A stretch of 64,000 nt of DNA from Ophiothrix spiculata (taxonomy: Eukaryota; Echinodermata; Ophiuroidea; Amphilepidida; Ophiotrichidae): assembly GCA_000969725.1 (NCBI GenBank), contig JXSR01S065779.1. One strand, 5' to 3'. Within the stretch, counting starts at the first letter, position 1; the number at the start of each line of letters is the position of its first letter. Positions 10,877-21,672 of this stretch are shown one piece after another. Both the position numbers and the translations under genes were made by a program. The notes under the pieces are model-generated. The model was not told the origin of the DNA and did not search any database. It worked only from the letters and a program-made list of their open reading frames with translations.

Positions 10877-10978
10877 CAATATTGGATTTCTACGATATGA
10901 CTACATAGCTTTACAAATTTGTTTCGTAAGGCCAAAGGGCCTCACTCATCAGAAGCACAATTCTGATGAGTGAGGCCC
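10877..10978 (-). mobile_element. 102-bp insertion with 11-bp target duplication, carries a hammerhead ribozyme
   Basis: The insertion is bounded by exact copies of AATGCAATTTA (10866-10876 and 10979-10989). The sister copy at 38520-38545 has a single, slightly diverged version of the site and no insert, so the boundaries are secure. One end is a perfect 18-bp hairpin (10937-10978) with a 6-base loop. An 11-bp duplication points to retrotransposition or a similar staggered-break mechanism rather than a TTAA or TA transposase. It could be a remnant of a Penelope-like element or of a retrozyme. Confidence 0.8.
10908..10956 (-). ncRNA. Type I hammerhead ribozyme candidate
   Basis: Reading the minus strand 5' to 3', the parts are in the canonical order. 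A 4-bp stem I strand (GCTT) leads to the conserved core CTGATGA. Stem II has eight pairs (GTGAGGCC with GGCCTTAC, one of them G-U) closed by CTTT. The core then has GAAA. A very short stem III (ACA/TGT, loop AATT) ends at cleavage triplet GTA, followed by the closing stem I strand AAGC. All conserved core positions are intact. The predicted cut is between positions 10912 and 10911. The tiny stem III is typical of hammerheads in Penelope-like elements and retrozymes, which tend to act as dimers. Activity is inferred. Confidence 0.8.
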
Positions 10979-12119
10979 AATGCAATTTATATAGTTCTAC
11001 GTAGGCTGTTGGTCGGCTGAATCTCAGACGAAGCAGCCACTGTATCTGTCAATATCACAGTTTTCAATTGCTTTACCTACAGAAAGCTAGTGAATTAACT
11101 GTATGATTTAACGTTTCATTTTACAGGGCAGTTAATCAATAAACAAATTAAGTTCTCAGGTTAACAAAATATATACCCACCGTCAATTGCAGGAAAACCT
11201 GCACTCATGTCTTTAACGGAATATGCGACATTAAATCGAAATCAATCTGTTGAATATTACAAAAAGATCGTTAAATCTTTTTACACGCGAAAAGTTAAAA
11301 GGGAAATTGCGATCTATTAAACACAAAAAGGAGAAGCAAAACTTGATTCCCTTTTATTAACATTTGGATTCATTAATGTTTTCCTTGTTCCTTTGTAAAT
11401 AATTACGATATTTTGCCTCCAACACAATATAGTATTATAATAATGTAATAGTCTCGATTGTTTCTGATGACAGATATAACTTTTATATTTTCTCTTGTTT
11501 GTAACTTATTGCAAGATTACGCAAACATTTTCTTGAACTTATGAATGCTGATGTTCACTATTTTCTTATCATAAGTTATTAAGTATAATGTTGCTCATAA
11601 TTATAGTTGGAATAAAATATTTTACTACTTTTTCATGTAAGGTTAATTTATAAGGAAAATATCTGGAAACTTATGTTGGTTTTGGTTACATGTAATTTAG
11701 GTAATCTAGTTGAGTGTGAAATGGAGCTTCAAATGTGATCAACCCTTTCACGTACTGGTAGGTGGCAACAACACAAATGGCTTAAACACGTGATTTAGAG
11801 GTCAAATTTGATTTGACAACGCCTGGGTCAAGATCACTTCACCACCGTCAAAAATGTTCCAGATGTTAGTGATGGCACTATTACCGAATATTTAACGGTG
11901 CGCAAAATCAATTTTTAACCAATGTAAACATAGCGGTAGGCATACTTCTAAACGTAAAATTCACGAAAATTTGTATAAAACACCAAAGCAATTGATTGCC
12001 TTCATACAACCTTCCCATTTTTATTATCGAAATGTCTAACCTTTTAAGGTTGATTAAAGATTGTCGCGGAATTTTGTACGTATAAAGATAATTTTTAACC
12101 CTTGAACAACATCTGCCTC

Positions 12120-15100
12120 AGTGGCTCGATCAGTTGCGCTGTTGTCATATCGTCCGAGAGAATAAAGTGATGGTTAGCGGAGACAGGTTCTTGATATCTA
12201 TGGAACCTGCACAGAAAGTATCATTGATATTATTTTTACACCATACACCATAGTGTATACGAGGACAAGTCGCTATCCTGACAAAAATTCATCAATATAG
12301 CTCTTTTTCTTCTTGGTTATCTTTATACGTTTTTGATACTATACCCCTCGAATTATTTTTATTAATCTCAGAAATAGCAACATCGTAAACGTCAATCATT
12401 TTGGTATACTTTAAAACCAAAATGAACGATCGATTATGTCTTTAAAAGATCCCATTGATATTCACTTCGGCGATAAGAAGCAGAGTGATTCTGAGATTGA
12501 CTTTTATTTCAAAGTCAAGTTGTCACCCTATTGATCGATGTGTTAAAGTCATTGATGAAACAAAAAGCTATGAACGCAAATATACTTACCCACACACAGA
12601 ACACTATTAAGTATAATAATAGTGCATCGATAAATAATTCTTTGGAATTCTTATAGCGAAAAAACTTTAGTTTTAATTAAAATCTGTATCTTCGTGAAGT
12701 GTCAATCATTCTGGGAATACTTTAAAACTAAAATGAACAATCGATTATGTCTTCAAAAGATTCCATTAACGCATGGGTACTAATATCGATATGAACTTGA
12801 TAAAATAAACGCTTGTTTATACGTTCAGAAGAAATATCTGTTAAGGGCACAGTTAACCCCTCATTTTCTGAAATATTGCATGCCTTGTAACTCGGCAACC
12901 AATAAGTTATCTCATATAAAAGTATACATTTCTAGATGTGGATTTTCATGTAGAAGATGATGGTAAGGTCGGTTTTGGACCAAAATGCATGATTTTGGAC
13001 CAAGGTCCAAAAAACCCTTGTTCTTGGACCACTATATTTACAAACAACCTAACTAAATTTTGAAAAAATAAAAGTTGGACCTCGGATGCTTTTTAGAATC
13101 TAGAAACGCATGTCTAGGAATGCATTTCTCAAATTTTTGATTTTTACCTTACTTTTTGAAATATTGCTAAAAATAGGCCTAAAATAGGCCAAAAATGACC
13201 AAAAAATCATTTTGGACCAATTTTGGACCTATTTTTGGCAATATTTCAAAAAGTAAGTCAAAAATCAAAAATTTGAGAAATGCGTTCCTAGACATGTGTT
13301 TCTAGATTCTAAAAAGCATTCGAGGTCCAACTTTTATTTTTTCAAAATTTAGTTAGGTTGTTTACAAATTAATGGTCCAAGAACATGGGTTTTTTGGACC
13401 TTGGTCCAAAATCATACATTTTGATCCAAAACTGACCTAACCATCATCTTCTACATGAAAATCCAATTCTAGAAATGTATACTTTTATATGGATTTACTT
13501 ATCGGTTGCTGAGTTACAAAGCATACAATATTTCAGAAAATGAGGGGTTAACTGTGCCCTTAATACATTTATTTTGAGATGGTGAGTACTAAATCTATAC
13601 TTAAACTTATTAGAAGCACATGGTGCATTAGAAAAAAAATCAATAACGGAGAGAATGTAAAATAGAATCACTTTATTTGTGTTTATCTTTATTTTATATA
13701 TATGCAGTAACGCTGAAAAATACGATCGATAAGATGATTTATTTTACTTCGGTTTTTTTCTGTCTGCTTTCTTTAAAAAATTATTTTCCATTTTGTCCTA
13801 GTTTTTCTTTTCTTAAAGAAGAGGAAGAATCTCTGCGACCAGCATCCTACGTAGTACATGTACTACATACAATTGTATTATAGGATACAAAAAAATCGAA
13901 GCATTCCATTTCATTTGCAATCGTTAGACAGAGAGCGGCAACTTGCAGATATAAAAGCTAGATAAACATGGTTTGATAGCTAAATCAATTGTCCAATTGA
14001 ATCATCTAACTAAATTAGTGTCGATATCTAACCTAATTAACATGATTAAACGGCGTTATAGTTTGCACAATTAAATCATCCAACTACCGACAGTTATCAT
14101 GGTGTTTGTAAATGAACGTTTTTTTAAATGACTGTTTACCTATATCAAACCTATTTGGTATGTTTTAGTCCGCACTGTAAAAATTGAGCAATGGTGTGTT
14201 TTGCCCAACGTTGGTTAAGGTGGTTGCAACTAAGACACTCGTGCAAAATACAAATAACATCGTTGGGCTCGTTACTTTTGTGTGTACATTGTGCGCACGT
14301 TGTCACTACCTACCGAAAACGTGCGGGCCGTACTGATGTTTAGTCGGTAACCCGAACGTAGCTAGCACGTAGAGAAAATTCCTTGAGCACTAAAACTGCG
14401 ACGCCGTGTCTGTGTGCTCTAAAATTCGTACGATGTCGGTACCTACATACTAGTAATGTACGTGTTTCGTACGGTTCACATGGATTTGCCTGCGTTGTTG
14501 CACGCAGACAGCACGTACATGCACGCACAGCGGGTTGTAACCACCACTTTGGGGTTAGTGATTATAAACGTAAACCTTGCTCGACTGCTGTAGAAAAGTT
14601 AGGCAAACTGCACAAACCAAAATAACTTCATAAGTTATTGTCATCCCATGCGACTTGAATGCTGGTGCATGTGTTTGTAATTTCGGTCTGTAACTCTCTG
14701 TCGGTTAGATAATATGACAGCAGTTCTGTTTTGTGGTCTTAACTCTAGGACAATTTTGTCTTTTAACTACGTAATTGGACCTAATTTGTTCAATTTATAG
14801 GCAAAGTTAAGTTAAAGAACTCTATAAAGTAGTCATTAGTTTGTGATTACAGAGATCATTATCCTGAATGCAATTGAATTATTCATTGTATTCTAGCCAA
14901 TTATCTTTTCAAATTCCATTTTATAACGTTTTGAATGGTTAAGTGAATTTTAACATGTTTAAAGGGAGTTACAAAATGGTTTGATGTACATTTGAAATTC
15001 TTTTATTTATCGATGCTGTAAATTTTGGTTTTTATTATTAGAAGCTTGACAATCAAACAGACGAGTTTCTTTGGTCCCGATAAGAGCCATGTATTATTAA

Positions 15101-15360
15101 AAAAAGGAAAATCAAGATTTTTTTTCATTGAACGTTTTTCTTAGTGATTTTCTTAAACGGTATAGTATATTCCTCTCTTTTAAAATGATCGCTAAGTGCA
15201 ATAATGTTTCGATTTTTAAAGGTTATACTGTTATAAATTTGCATCACTATTTAATATACGTACAGACAACAAAAATATTTTGGCCATTGAGAAAGTTCCT
15301 CAAGGAGTTTGATCCAAATTCACTATATTTCGTGATAAAGTTCCTTAAATAGATCTTTGA
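12120..15360 (-). repeat. U repeat, copy C2 (minus orientation)
   Basis: In plus coordinates this is the reverse complement of u5, u4, u3, u2, u1 and u0. For example 12380-12830 mirrors 38810-39300 and 54715-55200, and 14640-15350 mirrors 51340-51790. With C1 it forms a head-to-head pair around about 12.0 kb. It also holds an extra block of about 450 bp (14150-14600), dense in ACGT and CGTACG, shared only with the 51.3-58.1-kb copy. The TTAA foldback at 12841-13563 is inserted in it. Open frames inside are not conserved as proteins. Confidence 0.75.
12841..13563. mobile_element. TTAA foldback transposon (Kolobok/piggyBac type), 715 bp
   Basis: Two arms of about 340 bp are near-perfect complements, meeting near 13200. 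The ends read GGGCACAGTTAACCCCTC and its complement, each bordered by TTAA (12841-12844 and 13560-13563). Three sister copies lack the insert and hold one TTAA: 34690-34700, about 38807-38812 and about 54717-54722. TTAA duplications are made by piggyBac and Kolobok elements; the GG...CC termini fit Kolobok better. No transposase is encoded, so the element is non-autonomous. The arms also contain repeated TTTTGGACC motifs. Confidence 0.88.
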
Positions 15361-15404
15361 AACACATGCTGGTTCTGTTATCATTATTGGAAAATAAAAC
15401 AAAT

Positions 15405-15626
15405 AATTTGGCCCCATTTTGCAGTCCGGAAATACTTTTGCGTCATAATTACGTTATGCCTCAACAAATTTTCATTATTGAAAGAAGAGACCGTACCCTA
15501 TAGTACCAAACAATATAACTTTGTAAATTTCACAATCAGAGGGTGGTGGTGGTGGTGGGGGGGGGGGGTAACCATTACCCCCTTAAACAAGACGTTACAA
15601 ACAAGACTCAGGAAGACGTGGGTTAA
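15405..15626. mobile_element. TTAACCC-family MITE, 3' part
   Basis: It ends GGAAGACGTGGGTTAA and includes ACGTTATGCC, GAGACCGTACCCTATAGTA and a G-rich run, as in the fuller copies at 29247-29854, 36488-37127 and 37333-37851. The other end is missing. The same fragment occurs in reverse at 50000-50760. Confidence 0.65.
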
Positions 15627-16185
15627 ACAGCAAAACAAATAACAAATAAATTTGATTGAAATAAATGGATTACAAAATTTTAAGAATTGTTAACAACATT
15701 TGTACAGAACGAAGAGCTTAAATTAGGAATAAATTGCAATTGAATGTTGTACGCATGATATCATGACTGCAGGTGACTTATAACGGTAAAGACACTAATC
15801 ATATAACGGCATTTATCTCGCTTCGATACTTAATCATTCGCTATGATTTTACGTAATTTCCATCATTATTTTCGACTTAAACAGATAAGCAATGCGTGTT
15901 CTTTTCCATAAATATATGTGTCATTAAGAGTGCTAAATAAGTGAGATAATATGCCGGTATGCGCGCACAAAGAAACGAAATTAGTTTTTATCTTACAGGC
16001 ATGTCAATAAATCGCACCAATTTTCTCCTGCGTCTTTCCCGAATAAATTGCTAAAAGCGTCCGACTTTGACGAGCCTTAAGAAGCGATTTTAAACCTCGA
16101 GGCTAGAAAATAAAGAGTTGAAAATAAAGCAGTTGAAAGCGGATGTGTAACATTAACTTTTTATATCCAGACAGCAACATTAGTT

Positions 16186-16256
16186 TGTCCAACATCGGGC
16201 CAATGTTAGCCAACGCTGGCTCAACGTTGGGCCAGCTAACTTTGCTGGCCCTATTT
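16186..16256. repeat. Palindromic GGCCAACGTTGG-type patch
   Basis: Overlapping inverted motifs (GGGCCAATGTTAGCC, AACGCTGGCTCAACG, TTGGGCCAGC, TGCTGGCCC). It looks like the end of a MITE family with GGCCAACGTT termini. It is absent from the matching place of the minus V copy near 49400. Confidence 0.45.
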
Positions 16257-16639
16257 CATTTGAAATGGCAGGAACTTAGGGAATTTAATATCATTGAATC
16301 TCCTTCTTGATGAATACTAGGTTTATTCTAAATTATTATAAACTGGATAATATATATCTTTTTTCTATAGATTCCGTGACTATTCATAACATATATTGTA
16401 ATTAAAACAGTGATGTTAAATCTGATAAAAAATTATAGATGTACTGAAACATTTATACGATGGGATTTTTATAGTGTCAACCTTTAATAAAGGTATTAAA
16501 CCATACTTTTCGGTCAAAGGTAGACGAGTTAAGTTTTTAAATTTATTTTTAATGCGTGCTTTCGTATATCAATAATGTAAATAATTTCGTGTTTCTGAAA
16601 AATCTACCCCTATACAACATACATAGTCATCTCACTGTA

Positions 16640-17000
16640 TATATGTTACTGATTCTTGCATGTAATATAGCTTTGTCGTGTTGATCGACGGATAATAATC
16701 TACATAGTCATATGCTGTAATATTCATGAGAAGAGACAATTCTGAATTACTTCAGTTACGACAACGTAATTACAGGACGATTTGATTTGATGGACAACGA
16801 ATTTTCTCTAAGCGTATGGCATTATTCTCTTTACATAGCGAAATAGATCCAGGATTTACGCGGTGGATATACACGTAATTGATTTGTGTATCAATTTTAA
16901 TATGAAACAATTCTGAAATGATTTGTTTGCTTTTAAGTTGATCGTTTCATCACAAGTATGGTAAGAAAATAAATTGAATGTTGTTGTTTTATATGTTTTT
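16640..17000 (+). repeat. B repeat copy 1
   Basis: Carries the family hallmarks: TGTTACTGAT near the start, TTACAGGACGATTTGATTTG, a GGATTTACGCGG-like segment, GTGTATCAATTTTAATATG, AACAATTCTGAAATGATTTG, then AGAAAATAAATTGAATG. No ORF. A second copy follows at 17480 with the MITE at 17084-17473 between them. Confidence 0.7.
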
Positions 17001-17083
17001 AAAGACACTGACTCTGAGTGTAGATTAACGTGTAAATCATATCCATCGCCTTATGTGTAAATTAAAGATTTGAAGCCCACATG

Positions 17084-17473
17084 AGACCGTCCATCCCAAA
17101 CGAGCCTTAAATGTAGGAAATTCATTTTGCACTACAGGTGAAAATACATGTCAACTTCCTAACTTGCCGGAATTGATTCATAATCCCTGTGCTTACTTCA
17201 AACCACCTGCAAAATGTCATTTCAAGAAAATGATCGGAAATATGAAATATATCTTTAAGGATAATCAACAGAAAATATAGGGCTTACTGCACTTTTATCT
17301 TAGTTATCCATTTTACTTCCTGACAACTTTGACGGACCCTATCTTGACTTTTCTTGGAATTGAGTGAAGTTCATTGAGGTAGCATTTTAATCCTTATAAC
17401 ATGGTCTTTGTAAATATTAATAAAATGGAAATGACAAGATGCTGCATTTACAGCTGTTTTGGAATGGACGGTC
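17084..17473. mobile_element. GACCGTCC-family MITE
   Basis: The ends GACCGTCCATCCCAAAC and GGAATGGACGGTC are inverted. Related copies are at 22666-23053 and 47351-48448; single ends are at about 18147 and 45530. Interior hallmarks include AAGTTATGGTCCGTCAAAGG-like and TAAGCCCTATATTTTCTG-like segments. No coding capacity. Confidence 0.7.
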
Positions 17474-17479
17474 ACATAT

Positions 17480-17860
17480 GTTACTGATACGTACATGTAG
17501 CTTTACCGTATTTATCGAGTCAAAATACCTTTGAATAATAATGTATTTAGTCATTTAAATTTCAAGATAAGAGACAATTACTTAAGTTGCAACAACGTAA
17601 TTACAGGACGAATTAATTTGATGGACACTGGATTGTCTCTAAATGAGCTGGGTTTGGCATTATGCTCTTTAGACAGCACAATTATAGATCCAGGATTTAC
17701 AGCGAAGATATACAAGTGATTGATTTGTGTATCGATTTAAATATGAAACAATTCTGAAAATTATTATTTGTTTGCTTAAGTTGATCGTTTTTTCATCACA
17801 AGCAGGGTAAAAAATAAATTGAATAGTCGTTGTTTTATGTTTTATAAACGTATGGATTTA
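17480..17860 (+). repeat. B repeat copy 2
   Basis: Same family as 16640-17000 and clearly diverged from it (TTGATGGACACTGGATTGTC, GAGCTGGGTTTGGCATTATG, AACAATTCTGAAAATTATT). The open frame 17531-17719 is not shared with other copies and is rejected as a gene. Confidence 0.7.
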
Positions 17861-19602
17861 GAAGTCTAAATCATATCCATCGCCTTACGTGTAAATTAAA
17901 GATTTGAAGCCCATAGGTTACTAGATAGACGTTAGTACTAGTAGCGACTTGTAGTGACTAGAATATTTGTTTTAAATATGCTTGCAAGGCACTAGTTAAA
18001 ATGCCAACCTGTTAGTGTATTTTTGTTGCATCGTTTAAAATTAGAGCAACGTTTTTGTATGACATAGAGGAATCTCCTGGATTTCATCAATGTCTTTGGA
18101 TGGAAATATCCTTTCGATGAATTCTAAGCGCTATCATGGCCATGGTATATGTGACCGTCCATCCCAAACCATTACATTTTCTTAACAAATTTGCAACACA
18201 AATTTCATCAACTGATAATAATTAAACTTTTATCATCCAAAATTGCATTAGTAAATGGAACGTATTGTCCTTTAAGTCTAAAATATTTGTGGATTTAGGA
18301 ACGATTATTGCTTTGCAGATCAACTTAGGAATATTTTTATATCTTTATTAAATACCATATATCAAAAATAAGACAAATAAATAAAGGAATTCCACCTTAA
18401 AACAAACTAAGCGATGAAAAGGTTAACAAATGCATTGATTACATTCATAACGAAAGTTTTCTTATTAAGAAATAAATTATAATGATAAATAAAACACATA
18501 ATGAATTGAGAGCTTCAATTATGGGAATCATTTTGCAAATTTAAGCCTTCAATTTGTCAAAACAAATGAAAAGATATACGCCTAATTGATCAATTGATAA
18601 TGAATTGAACTAATTGCAATAGGTAGTGAAATGGTGAAAAGTACAACCATGGTACAACAGATGCTTAACAGATCATCTATCTTGTTCACACTGCACTAAG
18701 AATTCATACAGTGATAAAGCAGTCCTGGTAATTAGTCTACTTCTCTGAGCGTGGCAAATACACCATCTATTTCCAAATATGTATTGAGTATTGCCAAATA
18801 TGTTATATTGAGAGCACGCATCTCAAATTCATTTTGGCGACCCATTTGAGCTGAAAATGCATGATTTATGAGAAAACACCTACTCCTTACAAATTAAGAC
18901 ATTTTACATTATGTTACTGATGTTTATATCTAATGTAGCTGCATCCTATTTATTGCACAATAAGACCCTTGGATTACAAATCACATTTAAAAATCAAGAG
19001 CAGAAGCTACAACAAAGTATACAGGACGATTTTAGTTGATGGACAGCGGATTGTAAGCGTTGAGTTGGGTTTGGCATTAGTCTCTTAGGACAACGTAGTA
19101 GGTTCTGGATTTACAGCCTAGATAAACATGTAATTGGTTTGAGTATCCATTTTGATATAGAACAATTGTTTTATGATAAAAATGATTTGTTCGCTTAAGT
19201 TGATCGATTGTTTTATTAAAATATGGCAAGAAAATAAACTGAATTGTCGTGTTTTATATATTGTAAAGACTATGGTACTTCTTATATAAACTCGAATATT
19301 TTAAAAGAGCAATTAACGATACCTCTCACATGTGTAAATTAAAGAGCCACGAAGCTAATATCGACTTGCAATAAATTGAATCTCTGAATATACTAGCCGG
19401 GTAAAACATTTTCAACGTACGTGTATTTTATATAGTATAAAAGAGGAATACACCAAAAATGGAATCAGGCACATGTTTGATAAAATGTCATTGGGGTTTG
19501 TGTTGTAAAATTATTTGAGTTTCTGTTGTAAAATGATTTCATTGTGTTTTTGTTTTTAAGTAACAACATTGAAATATAAATTTGATCTTTTTTGAACAAA
19601 AA

Positions 19603-20622
19603 TGGTTTTATTTATTTACTTATTTATTCACGGTATAAAAATACCAACAGGCAGCAATGCTGATGGTGCTGGCTTACAATTAAAAAACAATTATTAAATA
19701 TGTTCAAAGTATCAATGAACAAGAAAATACAATGCACAATGAAATAGAACAACATGGAACAAACTTCTTACTGCTTGTTTAAGAGCCGGATGACATGAGG
19801 AATAGTTGATCTGGAGAATCTGTCAGTTCTACATTTAGGTTCATCGAATTGCTTGAATCTTCTGAGAGAATAGTTTGGTGATGGTCTAACAGGAATGAGA
19901 TGTTTGTGGCGTTCTGAGTTGAGGAGCTTTTGACCGAATTTTAAGAGGAGCTGCTCACGACGGTCAGCTAGGTTGGCAATTCCAAGATCAAGCAGAGCGG
20001 TATTATAGTGCTCGTACCTACTGCCCAGGATGAGTCTACAGCACCTTTTCTGGATCATTTCAAGTTGTTTGCTCTGCTCTTGGGTGATGGATGGATGCCA
20101 AACCGGACAAGCATACTCCATAACGGGTCTAATGTATGTTTGATACACAGTCAAAAGATCCTCAACAGGAGCACCAAAGCCACGTAGTGTGTACATAAGA
20201 AATAATCTTCTAGATGCCCGGCTTATCATGTCAGCCACCTGTTTATCCCATTTGAGATCTTTTTGAATAAACAAACCAAGCAGTTTCATCACATCTACAG
20301 TATCAAGCATCTCACCAGAGAGGGAATATGATGGATAATTAACAACATTTTTTAAAAACGAAATATGCATAATATGGCACTTTGATGGTTTTGGTAACAT
20401 ATCGTTGCGATCGCACCAATCACTTAAGGCATCCAGATGGTGTTGGAGCTCGTTTTGCTTTGGTTTGTTTGTAGTTGTTGTTTCTCCTAGGGTAAGGTCA
20501 TCCACAAATTTCCAACGCTTACTGCATGTTATAGCAGCGTCATTAACCACAATTGTAAAAATGATTGGCCCACATTTAGTGCCTTGCGGCACACCACAAG
20601 TTTTTGATCGCAAGTCAGACTG
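19603..20622 (-). mobile_element. 5'-truncated non-LTR retrotransposon with WKFVDD-type RT
   Basis: Minus strand. The element ends in an A-rich AAATAAAT-type tail at 19603-19630, preceded by a short 3' UTR (CAGCACCATCAGCATTGCTG). The sister site at 56290-56350 runs from GGAAATAAC straight to AATTTTGTTCAAAAAAG, which fixes both ends. Truncation removes the endonuclease and the N-terminal half of the RT. A short TGGTT-like repeat borders the ends. Confidence 0.8.
19768..20622 (-). pseudogene. Reverse transcriptase, C-terminal half
   Basis: The frame is open from within the element to a stop at 19768. Visible RT motifs: CGVPQGTKCGP (substrate-binding turn), WKFVDDLTLGE (catalytic DD, with V instead of the usual A), and LGLFIQKDLKWDKQV in the palm/thumb region. 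The C-terminal domain has VYQTYIRPVMEYACPVWHPS and MIQKRCCRLILG, usual in CR1/L2-like ORF2. The upstream RT motif with the first catalytic Asp is missing because of 5' truncation, so it cannot work. The first residues of the open frame (MLKLGNN) are host-repeat sequence, also found at 56293. Confidence 0.82.
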
Positions 20623-21389
20623 GTTATTTCCAAGCTTTAGCAAGTATAATCATGTAAACCTGGGTTAGCAACATAACAAAAATCTTTTCACTATTAGAGT
20701 TGATACTGTATGTTGATAAAGTCAATAAAAGATGTCAAAATGGCTACAAGCATTGTGAGTTTAGATCTCCAGTGATTTCATCGAAAGACTTCGCTCGACG
20801 TTTACTGATACGCAGTCTTGAAAGTACATTACAAGTAGCGGGTGTAAAGTCTGCGCATCGGCAAACGTCAACCAATAATAACTTTTCAGGTAAGTATGAA
20901 TCGGAAATAATTGTCTACATATCAACGTATAGGGCATAGCGTACGCATAATCTACAAAAGTTTCACATACTGAAATGTGCCAAGCGGTCACTACTTTATG
21001 GATAATGGATTGAACACACTTCTAACGAACATATGATAAACAACAATGTATATTAAAAACAAAACATTAGTGGGATTGTATATATACGTTATGCATACAT
21101 TTGACAAGACGATGTTTGACTGAGCCTTAAGTCTTTGTACCCCTTTTGATATGTTTGAAGCGAATTATCTTTAGCTTTTCGTTTCTTGACTATTAAAGAT
21201 TAAGACAATAAAAAACAAATAGATCAAATTCAAAACGTCCTAATTTGTACGTCATAAATGACGAACTTATTTAATACGTCTCCATCTCCATCTCGAGCTT
21301 GAAATCGCCCGGATTACGAACACCTCCTATTGCCATTTAAATCGGACAGAAAGGAATCATTCATTATTCACCTGAAGACGAAGTTACTT

Positions 21390-21660
21390 AAATAACAGCT
21401 TTGTAATTATATATGATTGTTTTTGATGGACAGCGGATCTACTCTAAGCGTTGAGTTGGGTTTGGCATTAGTTTCTTCAGCCAACGCAGTGGACCCTGGA
21501 TTTACAGCGTAATTGATTATGTATCACTCTTGATATAAAACAGTTCTGAAATGATTTTGTTCGCTTAAGTTGATCGTTTGTTTCGTTAAAATATGGCAAG
21601 AAATAAATTGAATTGTCTTGTTTTATATGTTTTCAAGACTATGATACTTGATATATTTAT
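21390..21660 (+). repeat. B repeat copy
   Basis: Contains GATGGACAGCGGAT, AAGCGTTGAGTTGGGTTTGG, CAGTTCTGAAATGATTTTG and AGAAATAAATTGAATTGTC, as in the other B copies. It ends where the retrotransposon 3' fragment at 21673 begins. Confidence 0.65.
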
Positions 21661-21672
21661 TATATATCATAG

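Larger units (their letters stand above)
9610..11870 (+). repeat. U repeat, copy C1 (u0, u1, u2, u8, u9)
   Basis: Non-coding. u0 (ACAGTATAACCTTC... to ...CCAAAATGTACAGCATCGA) matches 51360-51630 in the same orientation and 15000-15350 in reverse. u1/u2 (CAAGTCGCATGGGATGACAA, TGCCATGAGAACTGTCGG, CGCCGTTTAATCATGTTAAT) match 38120-38560. At TAGGCTGTTGGTCGG this copy jumps straight to u8 (CAATTGCAGGAAAACCTG), so the middle blocks present in the 37.9-44.4-kb copy are missing. It carries two insertions, at 10321-10533 and 10877-10978. Confidence 0.75.
15640..18560 (+). repeat. V repeat, plus copy
   Basis: Non-coding. In order: block D (15640-16160, with ACGCATGATATCATGACTGC and ATCTCGCTTCGA), a GGCCAACGTTGG-type palindromic patch (16186-16256), a unique stretch, a B repeat (16640-17000), a GACCGTCC MITE (17084-17473), a second B repeat (17480-17860), and sequence up to AACAAACTAAGCGATG. 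The minus copy at 44170-49930 carries the same order in reverse. This plus copy lacks the insertions at 44427-45467 and 45548-46665, so it serves as their empty site. Confidence 0.75.
18560..21060 (-). repeat. U repeat, minus copy (u10 and flanking blocks)
   Basis: 18560-18830 is u10 in reverse (matching 42570-42770 and 56820-57010). 18830-18990 mirrors 56640-56800, and 20640-21050 mirrors 55900-56290. A B repeat lies at 18910-19265. The RT-bearing retrotransposon at 19603-20622 is inserted; the uninterrupted sequence is at 56290-56350. Non-coding apart from that insertion. Confidence 0.7.

Noticed and set aside
14340-14625. Overlapping open frames on both strands in the ACGT-dense block
   Set aside because: The related block at 53930-54170 breaks the frames with stops; similarity between copies is at nucleotide level.
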